From Oscillospiraceae bacterium (GTDB lineage: Bacteria > Bacillota > Clostridia > Oscillospirales > JAAYXM01), in NCBI GenBank assembly GCA_015067485.1, contig SVMJ01000008.1, positions 1-64,000 on the forward strand: a stretch of 64,000 nt of DNA. Reading direction: 5' to 3'. A program made the translations under genes and the position numbers. Under the pieces are notes generated by a model that ran no database searches, had not been told where the DNA came from, and saw only the letters and a list, made by a program, of their open reading frames with translations. This document shows positions 6,705-15,007 of this stretch, piece by piece; the stretch's first letter is position 1; the number at the start of each line of letters is the position of its first letter.

Positions 6705-7937
6705 ATGAAACGTTTGATGAGTTTTTTTCTGACAATATGTTTACTTTTGTCTGTTGTTGCAAGCTCGACATTAACAGTTTCGGCTGCTGCCACATACGAT
6801 GTGGGAAAAGCGATGAATTATGCAGCAAACCATTGGAACGATGGAAAAGGATTGTGTGCTGAATTTGTTTCCAATTGTGTTCAGGCGGGCGGGCTGAACA
6901 TTAAGACGATGCTTGGAACAAAAAGTTGCTGGGACGCAATTATAAATAAAACAGGTCTTTCAGGGAAAAACTTGACATTGAATTCGCAAGGATATGTTAC
7001 AAAAGGGAATAATGGCAGTTTACTCGCGAAAGGCGACGTAGTTATTCAATGGTGTTACACTTGTAATTTAAGACCCCATATCCTTATTTGCGGTGGATAT
7101 GATTCAAAAGGGTATGCAACTTTTTATGCACATAATGGAGCGTTGAATAACCGAATTTACAGATTTAGTACGAATTCACAACACAAGAAGACCTGTAACA
7201 TTGGGGCAAAAGTTCTTCAACTAAGTAAATTATCTTCAAAAAGTGTTTCCAATGGGAATCAGTCATCCGTTTCACCGGCACCTACCTCTAATCTTAAGGT
7301 TAACCTGACAAGTTATCCGACAAGCATTGCGAAAGGCAGTTCGTATGGTTTGCGCGGAAGTGTAACATCCAACTACAAAATCACGTCAGTTAAGGGGTAT
7401 ATTATCAATTCGAGCGGAAAAGCAGTCCAGAGTACAAGTGAAACCCCGAATTCCACATCGATGGATATTCGATACTCGAAGATCAATAATAATCTTGTAT
7501 TTGGAAATTTGTCGGCCGGGAACTACACTTTGAAAGTAGTGGCGAAAGATGCTTACGGAAAAGAGAAAACGTGGAGCACGAGTTTTACAGTAAAAGCGCC
7601 TGCTTCTGTTTCCAAAAATCCGGATTCTACATTGAAAATTGAGTTGACGAGTTATCCGACAAGTATTGCGAAAGGGAAGTCATACGGTCTGCGTGGTAGT
7701 GTAACATCAAATTACAAGATTTCTTGGGTTAAGGGATATATTCTTAACTCAAGTGGGAAGATTGTGCAAGATACATTGGACACTCCGAATGCAACTTCTA
7801 TGGACATCCGCTATGCAAAAGTGAATGACAACTTGTTATTCAATAAGCTGGCGAAAGGAACATACACACTAAAAGTGGTCGCACGCGATACTTATGGAAA
7901 GGAAGTTACCTGGTCCAAACAATTCAAAGTGAAATAA
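6705..7937 (+). CDS. Secreted amidase-like (NlpC/P60-superfamily) cysteine hydrolase with two C-terminal repeats
   Basis: 410 residues with a signal peptide (cleavage near VSAAA, residue 29). Residues 30-170 resemble the amidase/CHAP/NlpC group of papain-like cell-wall hydrolases: Cys51 in LCAEFVSNCVQAGG as candidate nucleophile, His125 in RPHILICGGYD, and polar His143/Asn144 in YAHNGA. A Ser-rich linker precedes two 101-residue tandem repeats (197-297 and 310-410) of about 70% identity, each opening L-K-x-x-LTSYPTSIAKG and probably an immunoglobulin-like binding fold. The substrate is presumed peptidoglycan. It lies downstream of the copper-amine-oxidase-domain gene. A strong terminator follows. 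Confidence 0.75.
   Translation: MKRLMSFFLTICLLLSVVASSTLTVSAAATYDVGKAMNYAANHWNDGKGLCAEFVSNCVQAGGLNIKTMLGTKSCWDAIINKTGLSGKNLTLNSQGYVTKGNNGSLLAKGDVVIQWCYTCNLRPHILICGGYDSKGYATFYAHNGALNNRIYRFSTNSQHKKTCNIGAKVLQLSKLSSKSVSNGNQSSVSPAPTSNLKVNLTSYPTSIAKGSSYGLRGSVTSNYKITSVKGYIINSSGKAVQSTSETPNSTSMDIRYSKINNNLVFGNLSAGNYTLKVVAKDAYGKEKTWSTSFTVKAPASVSKNPDSTLKIELTSYPTSIAKGKSYGLRGSVTSNYKISWVKGYILNSSGKIVQDTLDTPNATSMDIRYAKVNDNLLFNKLAKGTYTLKVVARDTYGKEVTWSKQFKVK
7293..7934 (+). repeat. Tandem intragenic repeat encoding two 101-residue wall-protein modules
   Basis: Copies at 7293-7595 and 7632-7934 are similar at DNA level as well as protein level, for example in the stretch encoding YGLRGSVTSNYKI. This indicates a fairly recent duplication inside the gene. 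Confidence 0.85.
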
Positions 7938-7938
7938 G

Positions 7939-7974
7939 AAAAAACCGTCTTTGCGTTTGCAAAGGCGGTTTTTG
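7939..7974 (+). terminator. Terminator of the secreted amidase gene
   Basis: Stem ACCGTCTTTGC/GCAAAGGCGGT with one G-T pair, followed by TTTTTG. Confidence 0.85.
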
Positions 7975-7976
7975 TA

Positions 7977-8016
7977 TAAAAAGAAAACCGCCGAAAGAAT
8001 TTCTTTCGGCGGTTTT
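7977..8016 (-). terminator. Terminator of the small P-loop gene
   Basis: Sixteen-base near-perfect stem AAAACCGCCGAAAGAA/TTCTTTCGGCGGTTTT (7984-8016), T-rich on the minus-strand side. It sits back to back with the preceding plus-strand terminator. Confidence 0.85.
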
Positions 8017-8025
8017 GATTTTGTC

Positions 8026-8436
8026 TTAGAAGAATTTTTTGATGTTGTCAGTTGCAGTCTTTTCGTCAGCACTGATGGTGGTAACGAAGTTGATGTTGTT
8101 TTCTTTGCCAAATTCTTCGATCCATGCAAGGAAGTCTTCTGCTTCTTCGACAGAGTCGCTCTTTGCGACTTTGTAGAGACTGTCGATGAAGATATCCGAA
8201 ATATCAAAGTTCCCGGAATACAGACCGCAGATGAATGCCTTGAGGCGTTCATAGCTGGTGATCGGGAAGTTTGAAACGTCAACCAAACGCACGCGATGGC
8301 TGATGTCGTAAGTCAGTTTATTGCCGCGCTCAATGCAAACGACGGTATTTGCGTCGTCTTTCACTGCTGCATTGGCAAGTTCAATAATTTGTTTTGTTTT
8401 TCCGTGTCCCTGAAGACCCATGATTACTTTGATCAT
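8026..8436 (-). CDS. Small P-loop NTPase of unknown function
   Basis: 136 residues with a Walker A motif at the extreme N-terminus (GLQGHGKT, residues 7-14) and a Walker B-like hydrophobic strand ending in Asp (ISDIFIDSLY). There is no transmembrane segment and no partner domain. Length and motif layout resemble compact RecA-like or kinase-like P-loops. Similar clostridial proteins have, to my recollection, sometimes been labelled PilT-like, but no pilus gene is nearby. The start at 8436 follows GGAGG by eight bases; an upstream frame extension lacks a site. It has its own promoter and terminator. Function not recognised. Confidence 0.7.
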   Translation of the reverse strand: MIKVIMGLQGHGKTKQIIELANAAVKDDANTVVCIERGNKLTYDISHRVRLVDVSNFPITSYERLKAFICGLYSGNFDISDIFIDSLYKVAKSDSVEEAEDFLAWIEEFGKENNINFVTTISADEKTATDNIKKFF

Positions 8437-8458
8437 GAAATGATCCTCCTTTTCAATG

Positions 8459-8475
8459 AGCACAAGGTGTGCTCG
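8459..8475. promoter_or_regulatory. Inverted repeat in the P-loop gene leader
   Basis: GAGCAC-aaggt-GTGCTC, a perfect six-base inverted repeat between the promoter and the ribosome binding site. It could be an operator or a leader hairpin; no T-tract follows. Confidence 0.35.
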
Positions 8476-8489
8476 TGTTTGTTATCTTT

Positions 8490-8518
8490 ATCATAGCACA
8501 TCTTGCACAAAAACTCAA
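8490..8518 (-). promoter_or_regulatory. Promoter of the small P-loop gene
   Basis: TTGAGT (8518-8513) and TATGAT (8495-8490) on the minus strand with a 17-base spacer. Confidence 0.6.
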
Positions 8519-8547
8519 TCGCAATTTTAGAATTTTTTGAAAAAATT

Positions 8548-9879
8548 TTATGCGTCCAAGCGAGAGCGCAGCGCCGCGGTGGAATCTTCGTATCCGGGCT
8601 TGCCCAAAAGTGCGAACATATTCTTCTTATACGCTTCCACGCCCGGCTGGTTGAACGGGTTGACACCAAGGAAATAGCCGGAGAGACCGCAAGCGAATTC
8701 GAAGAAGTAGACCAGCGCACCAAAGGAAGCTGCGTCGGTGCGTTCCATGCTGATTTCGATATTCGGGACACCGCCGTCTACGTGTGCGAGAACCGTGCCA
8801 AGAAATGCCTGGCGGTTGACATGTGCCATATTGACCCCTGCCAGGAAATTGAGCCCGTCAAGATTATCTTCGGTTGCACCGATGACCACGTTGTGGTTCG
8901 GATTTTCAATGGTAACAATGGTTTCAAACAAAGTGCGTTCGCCTTCCTGGATGTACTGACCCATGGAGTGCAGATCTGCAGTGAAGTCGACCGATGCGGG
9001 GAAGAGACCTTTGCCGTCTTTGCCTTCGCTTTCGCCGAAGAGTTGTTTCCACCACTCCGCCATGAAACGGAAGCGCGGTTCGAAGCAGCCGAGAATCTCG
9101 GTCTTCTTTGCATCGCGGTACAGAAGATTACGTGCGCCGACGTAACGCCATGCCGGGTTTTCAAACGATTCATCAGCGATGAGCGCCTGCATGGTCTTCT
9201 CAGTGGAATCCATCATCGCATCGATGTCTACGCCTGCGACTGCGATCGGCAAAAGCCCTACCGGAGTCAAAACCGAGTAACGACCGCCGACGTTGTCGGG
9301 AATGACGAACGTTTCATAGCCTTCGCTGTCCGCCAAACTCTTGAGCGCGCCGCGTGCTTTATCGGTGGTAGCATAGATACGCTCTTTTGCGCCGCCTTTA
9401 CCGTAGCGTTCTTCAAGCATGGTCTTGAAAATGCGGAATGCGATCGCGGGTTCGGTGGTGGTGCCGGATTTGGAGATGACATTCACCGAGAAATCGCGGG
9501 TACCGATCAGCTCTACGATCTCGGTCAAATAATCACCGCTGATGTTATTGCCAACGAAGTAGATTTCAGGCGTGTTTTTGGGAAGTTGGTTATAATACGG
9601 ACTCTTTAAGAGTTCAATCGCCGCACGGGCGCCGAGATAGGATCCGCCGATTCCGATGACCAGCAGGACTTCGGAAGTGTCTTGGATCTTCTTTGCCACC
9701 GCTTTGATGCGCGAGAATTCTTCCTTGTCATAATCGCGCGGCAGGGTGAGCCAGCCGAGATAGTCGTTTCCGGCACCGATGCCTTCTACCAGCGTGTGGT
9801 GTGCGGATTTCATCTCGTCCGAAATCGAACGGAGCGCTTCTTCAGAGACCGCGTACTTGGTGGAAACTTTGATTGCCAT
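8548..9879 (-). CDS. pgi: Glucose-6-phosphate isomerase
   Basis: 443-residue glycolytic enzyme interconverting glucose-6-phosphate and fructose-6-phosphate in the cytosol. Family signatures are present: [11 protein letters not shown], the sugar-phosphate-binding [20 protein letters not shown], and near the end [13 protein letters not shown], which carries the catalytic Lys. The length is that of the short bacterial form. GAGG precedes the ATG. It follows the TrhA-like gene by 12 bases, so both are read from the promoter at 10557-10585. No clear terminator lies between its stop and the next gene's promoter. Confidence 0.97.
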   Translation of the reverse strand: MAIKVSTKYAVSEEALRSISDEMKSAHHTLVEGIGAGNDYLGWLTLPRDYDKEEFSRIKAVAKKIQDTSEVLLVIGIGGSYLGARAAIELLKSPYYNQLPKNTPEIYFVGNNISGDYLTEIVELIGTRDFSVNVISKSGTTTEPAIAFRIFKTMLEERYGKGGAKERIYATTDKARGALKSLADSEGYETFVIPDNVGGRYSVLTPVGLLPIAVAGVDIDAMMDSTEKTMQALIADESFENPAWRYVGARNLLYRDAKKTEILGCFEPRFRFMAEWWKQLFGESEGKDGKGLFPASVDFTADLHSMGQYIQEGERTLFETIVTIENPNHNVVIGATEDNLDGLNFLAGVNMAHVNRQAFLGTVLAHVDGGVPNIEISMERTDAASFGALVYFFEFACGLSGYFLGVNPFNQPGVEAYKKNMFALLGKPGYEDSTAALRSRLDA

Positions 9880-9891
9880 GAAAACCCCTCC

Positions 9892-10536
9892 TCAGAGTAG
9901 ATATAGATAAATGGAAAGAAAGTGCAGAACACTTCCTAATAAAACAAAGAAATGCCAAATCGAATGAATGTAACGGGCTTTTTTGCCAAAACCGTATATA
10001 ATCGCTCCGACTGTGTAGAAAATCCCGCCTGTGAGCAGGAGCAGAAATCCGTTCCAGGGTAAAGCTGCAAGGAGTGGACGAATGGCAAAGATGATGACCC
10101 AACCCATGCACAAATAACAAATCATCGCGAATACTTTGAAGCGTTCGACGCTGATTGCGCTGAGTGTGATCCCGAGGATCGCCGCGCCCCAAACGATGCT
10201 AAGCAGAGCCCAACCGAGCGGACCTTGGAGCCCGAGTAGCGTGTAGGGGGTATATGTCCCTGCGATGAGAAGATAGATGCTACAATGATCCAACACGCGA
10301 AAGACCACTTTCGCGCGGTTGACTTTGAGCGCGTGATAGAGTGTGGACATGGTATAAAGCACGGTCATGGATGCACCGTAAATCGCGCCTGCGACGATTT
10401 CCAAGACTGAGTTTGCTCGGATCACACAAAGGACTAACGCAAGCACACCGAAGAGTGCGCCGAGACCGTGTGAGATGGAACTGACCAGTTCTTCTCCGAG
10501 AGAGTATGCGGGGATGAGTTTCTTTGCGTTTGACAT
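9892..10536 (-). CDS. Hemolysin III / TrhA-type PAQR membrane protein
   Basis: 214 residues with about seven transmembrane helices. PAQR-family signatures are SSISHGLGALFG, STLYHAL, RVLDHCSIYLLIAGTYTP and the C-terminal HSIWHFFVLLGSVLHF. Their conserved His/Asp/Ser residues are thought to bind zinc as in ceramidase-like PAQR enzymes. B. cereus hemolysin III and E. coli TrhA belong to the family; TrhA has been linked to membrane-lipid energy homeostasis. First gene of a pair with pgi, under a TAGACA/TATAAT promoter. The annotation as a hemolysin should not be taken literally. Confidence 0.9.
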   Translation of the reverse strand: MSNAKKLIPAYSLGEELVSSISHGLGALFGVLALVLCVIRANSVLEIVAGAIYGASMTVLYTMSTLYHALKVNRAKVVFRVLDHCSIYLLIAGTYTPYTLLGLQGPLGWALLSIVWGAAILGITLSAISVERFKVFAMICYLCMGWVIIFAIRPLLAALPWNGFLLLLTGGIFYTVGAIIYGFGKKARYIHSIWHFFVLLGSVLHFLSIYLYLL

Positions 10537-10556
10537 GGGACATGCCTCCTTTTCTT

Positions 10557-10585
10557 ATTATAACAGAGTATATCACAAATGTCTA
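10557..10585 (-). promoter_or_regulatory. Promoter of the TrhA-pgi operon
   Basis: TAGACA (10585-10580) and TATAAT (10562-10557) with a 17-base spacer, 20 bases before the start codon. Confidence 0.7.
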
Positions 10586-10644
10586 ATAGAACCTACCGAC
10601 AGGATGTAACACAAATCGTTGAGATATATCTACCGCGTCGCCAC

Positions 10645-10678
10645 GAAAAAAAACGGGTCTACCGACCCGCTTTTTTAA
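10645..10678 (-). terminator. Terminator of the D,D-carboxypeptidase gene
   Basis: CGGGTC-tacc-GACCCG (10654-10669), with a T run on the minus-strand side and also on the plus-strand side, so it can stop both directions. Confidence 0.8.
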
Positions 10679-11802
10679 TAGAGAAGGAATTTTTGGAGCA
10701 TTTTGAAAAAGATTTGCGAGAACGTAAGGCGCGGAACTTCACATGCGGCAACGATGGGGATGGAAGCGAGCACCTCGTCTTTGCAGGTTACGGTGAGTTC
10801 ACCAAGGGTTTGACCGACTTCGACCGGAGCATGGACGGACTCGGCGAGTGTGATGGTGTGGGTAACATCGCCGAGTTGTGATTTTTCCACCAATACCTTC
10901 GGCTCATTTGCAAAGACGGTGGACACGGTGGGAGCGTTTCCAAGTTTTACCGGAACGGGCGAGAGCGTTTGGTTTGCGGTAGAGTCATAGAGAGAAAAGT
11001 TTGCAAATCCGTAATCCAAGAGTTTTGCCGCACTCGAGAACCGATCTGCCGATGTGGGAGCCGCCATGACCGCCGCGATGAGTTCCATCCCGTCGCGCTC
11101 TGCGGTTGCGGACATACAGTACTTCGCGGCATCGGTCGAGCCGGTTTTGAGTCCTGTGATGCCGCGGTAGGACTTGAGCAGTTTGTTGGTGTTGGTGAGC
11201 CCAAACGTTCCATCTCGCAGAGTGTCCATCCAAATATTGGTGTAGCGTCGGATCGCGTCGTGCTTTAACAGTTCGCGCGACATGAGTGCAATATCGTGTG
11301 CGCTCGTCAAGTGATTCTCATCGGGAAGACCCGTACAGTTTACAAAATTGGTATCATTCATTCCGAGTTCTTTCGCACGCTGATTCATCAGCGAGATAAA
11401 CCCTTCTAAACTCCCTGCGACGTGCTCGGCAAGCGCGACGGATGAGTCGTTTCCCGATGCGATCACGGTGGCTTTGAGCATATCTTCCATACTCATGGTT
11501 TCGCCCGGTTCCAAATACACTTGCGATCCGCCCATGCTTGCCGCAAGCGGACTGACGCTGACTGTGTCATTCATGCTGATTTTGCCTGCTTCGATTGCTT
11601 CCATGACAAGCAGTAGTGTCATGATTTTGGTAACACTTGCGGGCTGGAGTTTTTCGTGCGGATTTTTTTCATAAAGAATACTTCCGGTATCACGCTCCAT
11701 CAAAACAGCGGTTTGTGCCGGGATTTCGGGGGCAACGGGGGCTGCATGCGCCATGGGGAGAAGGAGTGTGATGAGAAGAATGATGGCAAGTGATCGTTTC
11801 AT
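10675..11802 (-). CDS. D-alanyl-D-alanine carboxypeptidase (DacF/DacB-type PBP5 family)
   Basis: 375 residues. A signal peptide ends near MAHA (residue 20). The peptidase S11 domain has the catalytic tetrad SVTK (Ser56, Lys59), SGN (116-118) and KTG (219-221). A PBP5-type C-terminal beta domain follows (about 270-350). The tail IFFKMLQKFLL is the amphipathic membrane anchor. The enzyme trims the terminal D-alanine of peptidoglycan pentapeptides outside the membrane. The start at 11802 has GGAGG six bases upstream. Several spore-forming species use paralogs (DacB, DacF) for cortex synthesis; which one this is cannot be decided because the spm genes are not adjacent. Confidence 0.93.
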   Translation of the reverse strand: MKRSLAIILLITLLLPMAHAAPVAPEIPAQTAVLMERDTGSILYEKNPHEKLQPASVTKIMTLLLVMEAIEAGKISMNDTVSVSPLAASMGGSQVYLEPGETMSMEDMLKATVIASGNDSSVALAEHVAGSLEGFISLMNQRAKELGMNDTNFVNCTGLPDENHLTSAHDIALMSRELLKHDAIRRYTNIWMDTLRDGTFGLTNTNKLLKSYRGITGLKTGSTDAAKYCMSATAERDGMELIAAVMAAPTSADRFSSAAKLLDYGFANFSLYDSTANQTLSPVPVKLGNAPTVSTVFANEPKVLVEKSQLGDVTHTITLAESVHAPVEVGQTLGELTVTCKDEVLASIPIVAACEVPRLTFSQIFFKMLQKFLLY

Positions 11803-11952
11803 GGGAACCTCCATTTCTCGCGCAGGGAGAGCGCGCTCCGCAACTTTCGGCTTACGGATGGCCGAATTTTATAATTTACTTGCGTTTGATAGGGGAAATA
11901 CTTTATAATATATTTGGAGTAGTATCACATTAGAACCGCAAGGAGAATCCCG

Positions 11953-13236
11953 ATGAGAGTAGCATTTTATACTTTGGGTTGTAAAGTGAATCAAGTGGAG
12001 ACACAATCTCTGATGCGGATGTTCCGTGAAGCGGGGCACACGGTTGTTGCACCCGAAGACCGCGCGGATGCTTTTGTCGTGAACACTTGCACCGTTACCG
12101 CGGTGAGTGATAAAAAATCCCGTCAATTGCTCCGTCGTATCCGCAGGGAAAACCCGAATGCCATCATTGCGGCTTGCGGGTGTTTTCCGCAGACCGATCC
12201 CAAAGCGGCGGAAGAACTCGGATGTTGCGATATCATTTTGGGAACGGGAGACCGCGCTCAGGTGGTGCGCTTGGTGGAAGAGAGAAAAAAGGAATATACC
12301 AATGTAGGCGATGCACTTGTGCGGAAAGAGTTTGAGATCTTACCTGTTGGAACCGATACGGGTCATACCCGTGCGATGTTGAAAGTGGAAGATGGGTGTG
12401 AAAATTTCTGCACCTACTGTGTCATCCCGTTTGCGCGCGGCAGAGTCCGCTCCGAACCGATGGAATCCGCACTCAGACAAGCGCGGGAACTCGCAGACGC
12501 AGGATACCGCGAGATCGTGGTCACGGGGATTGAGATCTCCTCTTACGGGAAAGATCTGGACGGGGTTACTCTGATCGATTTATTGAAGGGACTTTGTGAG
12601 ACCGTGCCGAATGTGCGCATCCGTCTCGGGTCGCTTGAACCGCGCACGATTACCGAAGAATTTTGCAAAGTACTCAGTACATATAATAATTTATGTCCGC
12701 AGTTTCACCTGTCGCTTCAGAGTGGATGTGATACCACACTAAAGCGCATGAACCGAAAATATGATATGGAACGTTACCGTGCGTCGGTATCTCTCTTGCG
12801 GAGATACTTTTCAAGCTGTGCGATCACCACCGATTTGATTTGCGGATTCCCGGGTGAGACTGAAGAAGAATTTTCCGAGACATTGCAAAACATCGAACAG
12901 ATCGGATTTTCCGCAATGCATATTTTCCCGTATTCCAAGCGCGCGGGGACACGTGCGGCAAAGATGTCGGATCAAATTATAAAAGCGGAAAAGGAAGCGC
13001 GTGTAAGGCGTGCAAGTGAAGTGGCGAAAGAAACGCGCACGCGGTACTTACAGTCGCTCCTTGGCAAAACGGTTTCGGTTTTGTTTGAGGAAGAAGAAAA
13101 CGGAGCGTGGCGCGGACACAGCAAAGAATATATCTTGGTCGAAGTGAAAAGTGAGACTTCGCTCAAAAACCAAGTGCTTGATGTGGAAATTTTAGAGATT
13201 TTGGGAAATGAATCTTTGATTGGGAGAGTCATATGA
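11953..13236 (+). CDS. mtaB: tRNA (N6-threonylcarbamoyladenosine37-C2) methylthiotransferase
   Basis: 427-residue radical SAM enzyme that converts t6A37 to ms2t6A37 in ANN-decoding tRNAs. The N-terminal UPF0004 domain has cysteines in TLGCKVN, NTCTV and CGCFPQ for the second iron-sulfur cluster. The radical SAM core has CENFCTYC, and a C-terminal TRAM domain is present. MtaB rather than MiaB is indicated by the TLGCKVNQ start. AAGGAG precedes the ATG. A weak TTGCGT-18-TATAAT (11880-11909) may be its promoter. First gene of a six-gene operon; its stop overlaps murB by four bases. Confidence 0.93.
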   Translation: MRVAFYTLGCKVNQVETQSLMRMFREAGHTVVAPEDRADAFVVNTCTVTAVSDKKSRQLLRRIRRENPNAIIAACGCFPQTDPKAAEELGCCDIILGTGDRAQVVRLVEERKKEYTNVGDALVRKEFEILPVGTDTGHTRAMLKVEDGCENFCTYCVIPFARGRVRSEPMESALRQARELADAGYREIVVTGIEISSYGKDLDGVTLIDLLKGLCETVPNVRIRLGSLEPRTITEEFCKVLSTYNNLCPQFHLSLQSGCDTTLKRMNRKYDMERYRASVSLLRRYFSSCAITTDLICGFPGETEEEFSETLQNIEQIGFSAMHIFPYSKRAGTRAAKMSDQIIKAEKEARVRRASEVAKETRTRYLQSLLGKTVSVLFEEEENGAWRGHSKEYILVEVKSETSLKNQVLDVEILEILGNESLIGRVI

Positions 13237-14126
13237 AAGAGCTTTTGGGAGTGCTCGGTCAAAACCCTGCGCTGACTGTGAAAACAGAAGAGCCGATGAG
13301 TCGGCATACTTCCTTTCAAATCGGCGGTCCTGCGGAAGTTATGGTGGAAGCAGAGACTGCGGATGCTGCGCGCTTTGCGTTGAGCATCTTGAAGGAGTAC
13401 GAAGTTCCGTATCTGATTTTGGGAAAGGGAAGCAATCTCCTGGTTTCGGATGCAGGAATTTCGGGCGCAGTGGTTAAACTAAATGATACATCCTGCGTGC
13501 GTCAGGATTGCCGTATCACCGCAGGTGCGGGGATTCAACTTAGTAAACTCGCGGTCTTTGCGCAAAAGGAAGGACTTTCGGGGCTTGCGTTCTCGTTCGG
13601 AATCCCCGGAACACTTGGAGGCGCGTGCATGATGAATGCGGGCGCATACGGCGGTGAGATGAAAGATGTGGTGGTGAAAACCGTCTGTCTTGACGCGGAT
13701 TTGAATGAAATCGTTTTGCAAGGAGAGGAACACCGCTTCGGTTACCGAGAGAGCGTGTTCAAAGAAATGCCCAAGTGCTTAATTTTATCGACTGAGATGA
13801 TGCTTGTAGCAAGTGATCCTGCGCTCATTCGCGCGGAGATGGATGACTACGCATCCCGCCGTCGCGAAAAACAGCCGCTGGAATATCCGAGCGCGGGCAG
13901 TGTATTCAAACGCCCGGAAGGGAAGTTCGCAGGTGCTTTGATTGAACAATGCGGACTCAAGGGCAAGCAGATTGGCGGTGCACAGGTGTCGGAAAAACAC
14001 GCGGGATTCATCGTGAACCGCGGGGGCGCGACTTGCGACGATGTGTTGCGGCTCATTGAACTGATACAGGAAACCGTGATGAGAGAAACGGGCGTTATGC
14101 TCGAATGTGAAATCTGCAGGGTGTAG
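13233..14126 (+). CDS. murB: UDP-N-acetylenolpyruvoylglucosamine reductase
   Basis: 297-residue FAD enzyme that reduces UDP-GlcNAc-enolpyruvate to UDP-MurNAc, the second committed step of peptidoglycan synthesis. The FAD-binding domain shows HTSFQIGG, ILGKGSNLLVSD and GIPGTLGGACMMNAGAYG. The C-terminal domain has the catalytic Ser in SAGSVFKRP and Glu near the end. This is the shorter type II form, usual in Gram-positives. The ATGA overlap with mtaB implies translational coupling. The genomic link murB-rapZ-yvcK-whiA is conserved in Firmicutes. Confidence 0.97.
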   Translation: MKELLGVLGQNPALTVKTEEPMSRHTSFQIGGPAEVMVEAETADAARFALSILKEYEVPYLILGKGSNLLVSDAGISGAVVKLNDTSCVRQDCRITAGAGIQLSKLAVFAQKEGLSGLAFSFGIPGTLGGACMMNAGAYGGEMKDVVVKTVCLDADLNEIVLQGEEHRFGYRESVFKEMPKCLILSTEMMLVASDPALIRAEMDDYASRRREKQPLEYPSAGSVFKRPEGKFAGALIEQCGLKGKQIGGAQVSEKHAGFIVNRGGATCDDVLRLIELIQETVMRETGVMLECEICRV

Positions 14127-14134
14127 GAGGAAGT

Positions 14135-14998
14135 ATGGAATTTTTGATCGTGTCCGGGATGTCCGGAGCAGGAAAGAGCCGCGCGGTCGCGGTATTTGAA
14201 GATTTGGGGTATTATTGTGTGGACAATATGCCGCCACAATTGATCCCGCGTTTTGCGGAGATGTGCGTTGCGGCGGAAGGCAGATTCGAAAAGGCGGTTT
14301 TGGTGGTCGACACCCGAAATGGAACGGATTTTGATGAACTGTTCACCGCACTCGAACAACTGCACGGGCTCAACTGCACCTATCAGATTTTGTATTTTGA
14401 AGCGTCGGCCGAGACCATCATCAGCCGCCAGCGTGAAACCAGAAGAAAACACCCCATGCAGCAAGCGGGGATGAGTATGCAGGAAGCGGTGGAGCAGGAG
14501 ATGGGCGCACTCGCAGGAGTGCGCGCTCGCGCGGATTATATCATTAACACGACCGCGATGAGCACCGCAGGCTTGCGTCAGCACTTGCTCGAGTTGTTTG
14601 TGCAGGGAAAAGAGCGTGACCGCTCTATGTCCATTCACGTGATGTCGTTTGGGTTTAAGTACGGCGTTCCGCCCGAAGTGGATGTCATGTTCGACGTACG
14701 ATTCCTTCCCAATCCGTTTTATATCATGGACTTGCGCATGAAGACGGGACTTGAGAAAGAAGTGGAATCCTATGTGTTGGAAAATCCGAACACCACAGAA
14801 TTTTTGGATCGATTATACCCGCTCATCGATTATCTGATCCCACAATATATTGAAGAAGGAAAAACATCTATCGTATTTGGCATCGGTTGTACGGGCGGAA
14901 AACACCGCTCGGTCGTTTTAACAGAACAGCTCAATCGCCATATCGCGGAGCGCGGATACCACACTACGACAGTGCATCGCGATATCGGACGCGAATAG
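14135..14998 (+). CDS. rapZ: RapZ/YvcJ-family nucleotide-binding protein
   Basis: 287 residues with a Walker A motif GMSGAGKS at residues 8-15 and a Walker B-like VLVVDTRNG. The C-terminal domain ends with the conserved IGCTGGKHRSV loop. In E. coli RapZ guides RNase E to the GlmZ RNA in response to glucosamine-6-phosphate; in B. subtilis YvcJ binds and hydrolyses nucleotides and influences competence. The RNA-adapter role is not established for Gram-positives. GGAGG precedes the ATG. It lies between murB and yvcK in the conserved cluster, which suggests a link to cell-wall precursor supply. Confidence 0.95.
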   Translation: MEFLIVSGMSGAGKSRAVAVFEDLGYYCVDNMPPQLIPRFAEMCVAAEGRFEKAVLVVDTRNGTDFDELFTALEQLHGLNCTYQILYFEASAETIISRQRETRRKHPMQQAGMSMQEAVEQEMGALAGVRARADYIINTTAMSTAGLRQHLLELFVQGKERDRSMSIHVMSFGFKYGVPPEVDVMFDVRFLPNPFYIMDLRMKTGLEKEVESYVLENPNTTEFLDRLYPLIDYLIPQYIEEGKTSIVFGIGCTGGKHRSVVLTEQLNRHIAERGYHTTTVHRDIGRE

Positions 14999-15007
14999 GA
15001 GGAAACT

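Noticed and set aside
7977-8016. Long palindrome as a mobile-element end
   Set aside because: It sits exactly after the stop codon of the minus-strand gene with a T-rich tail, which is explained as a terminator.
9892-10536. Virulence-type hemolysin
   Set aside because: The family name is historical; the sequence is a PAQR membrane protein next to pgi with no toxin context.
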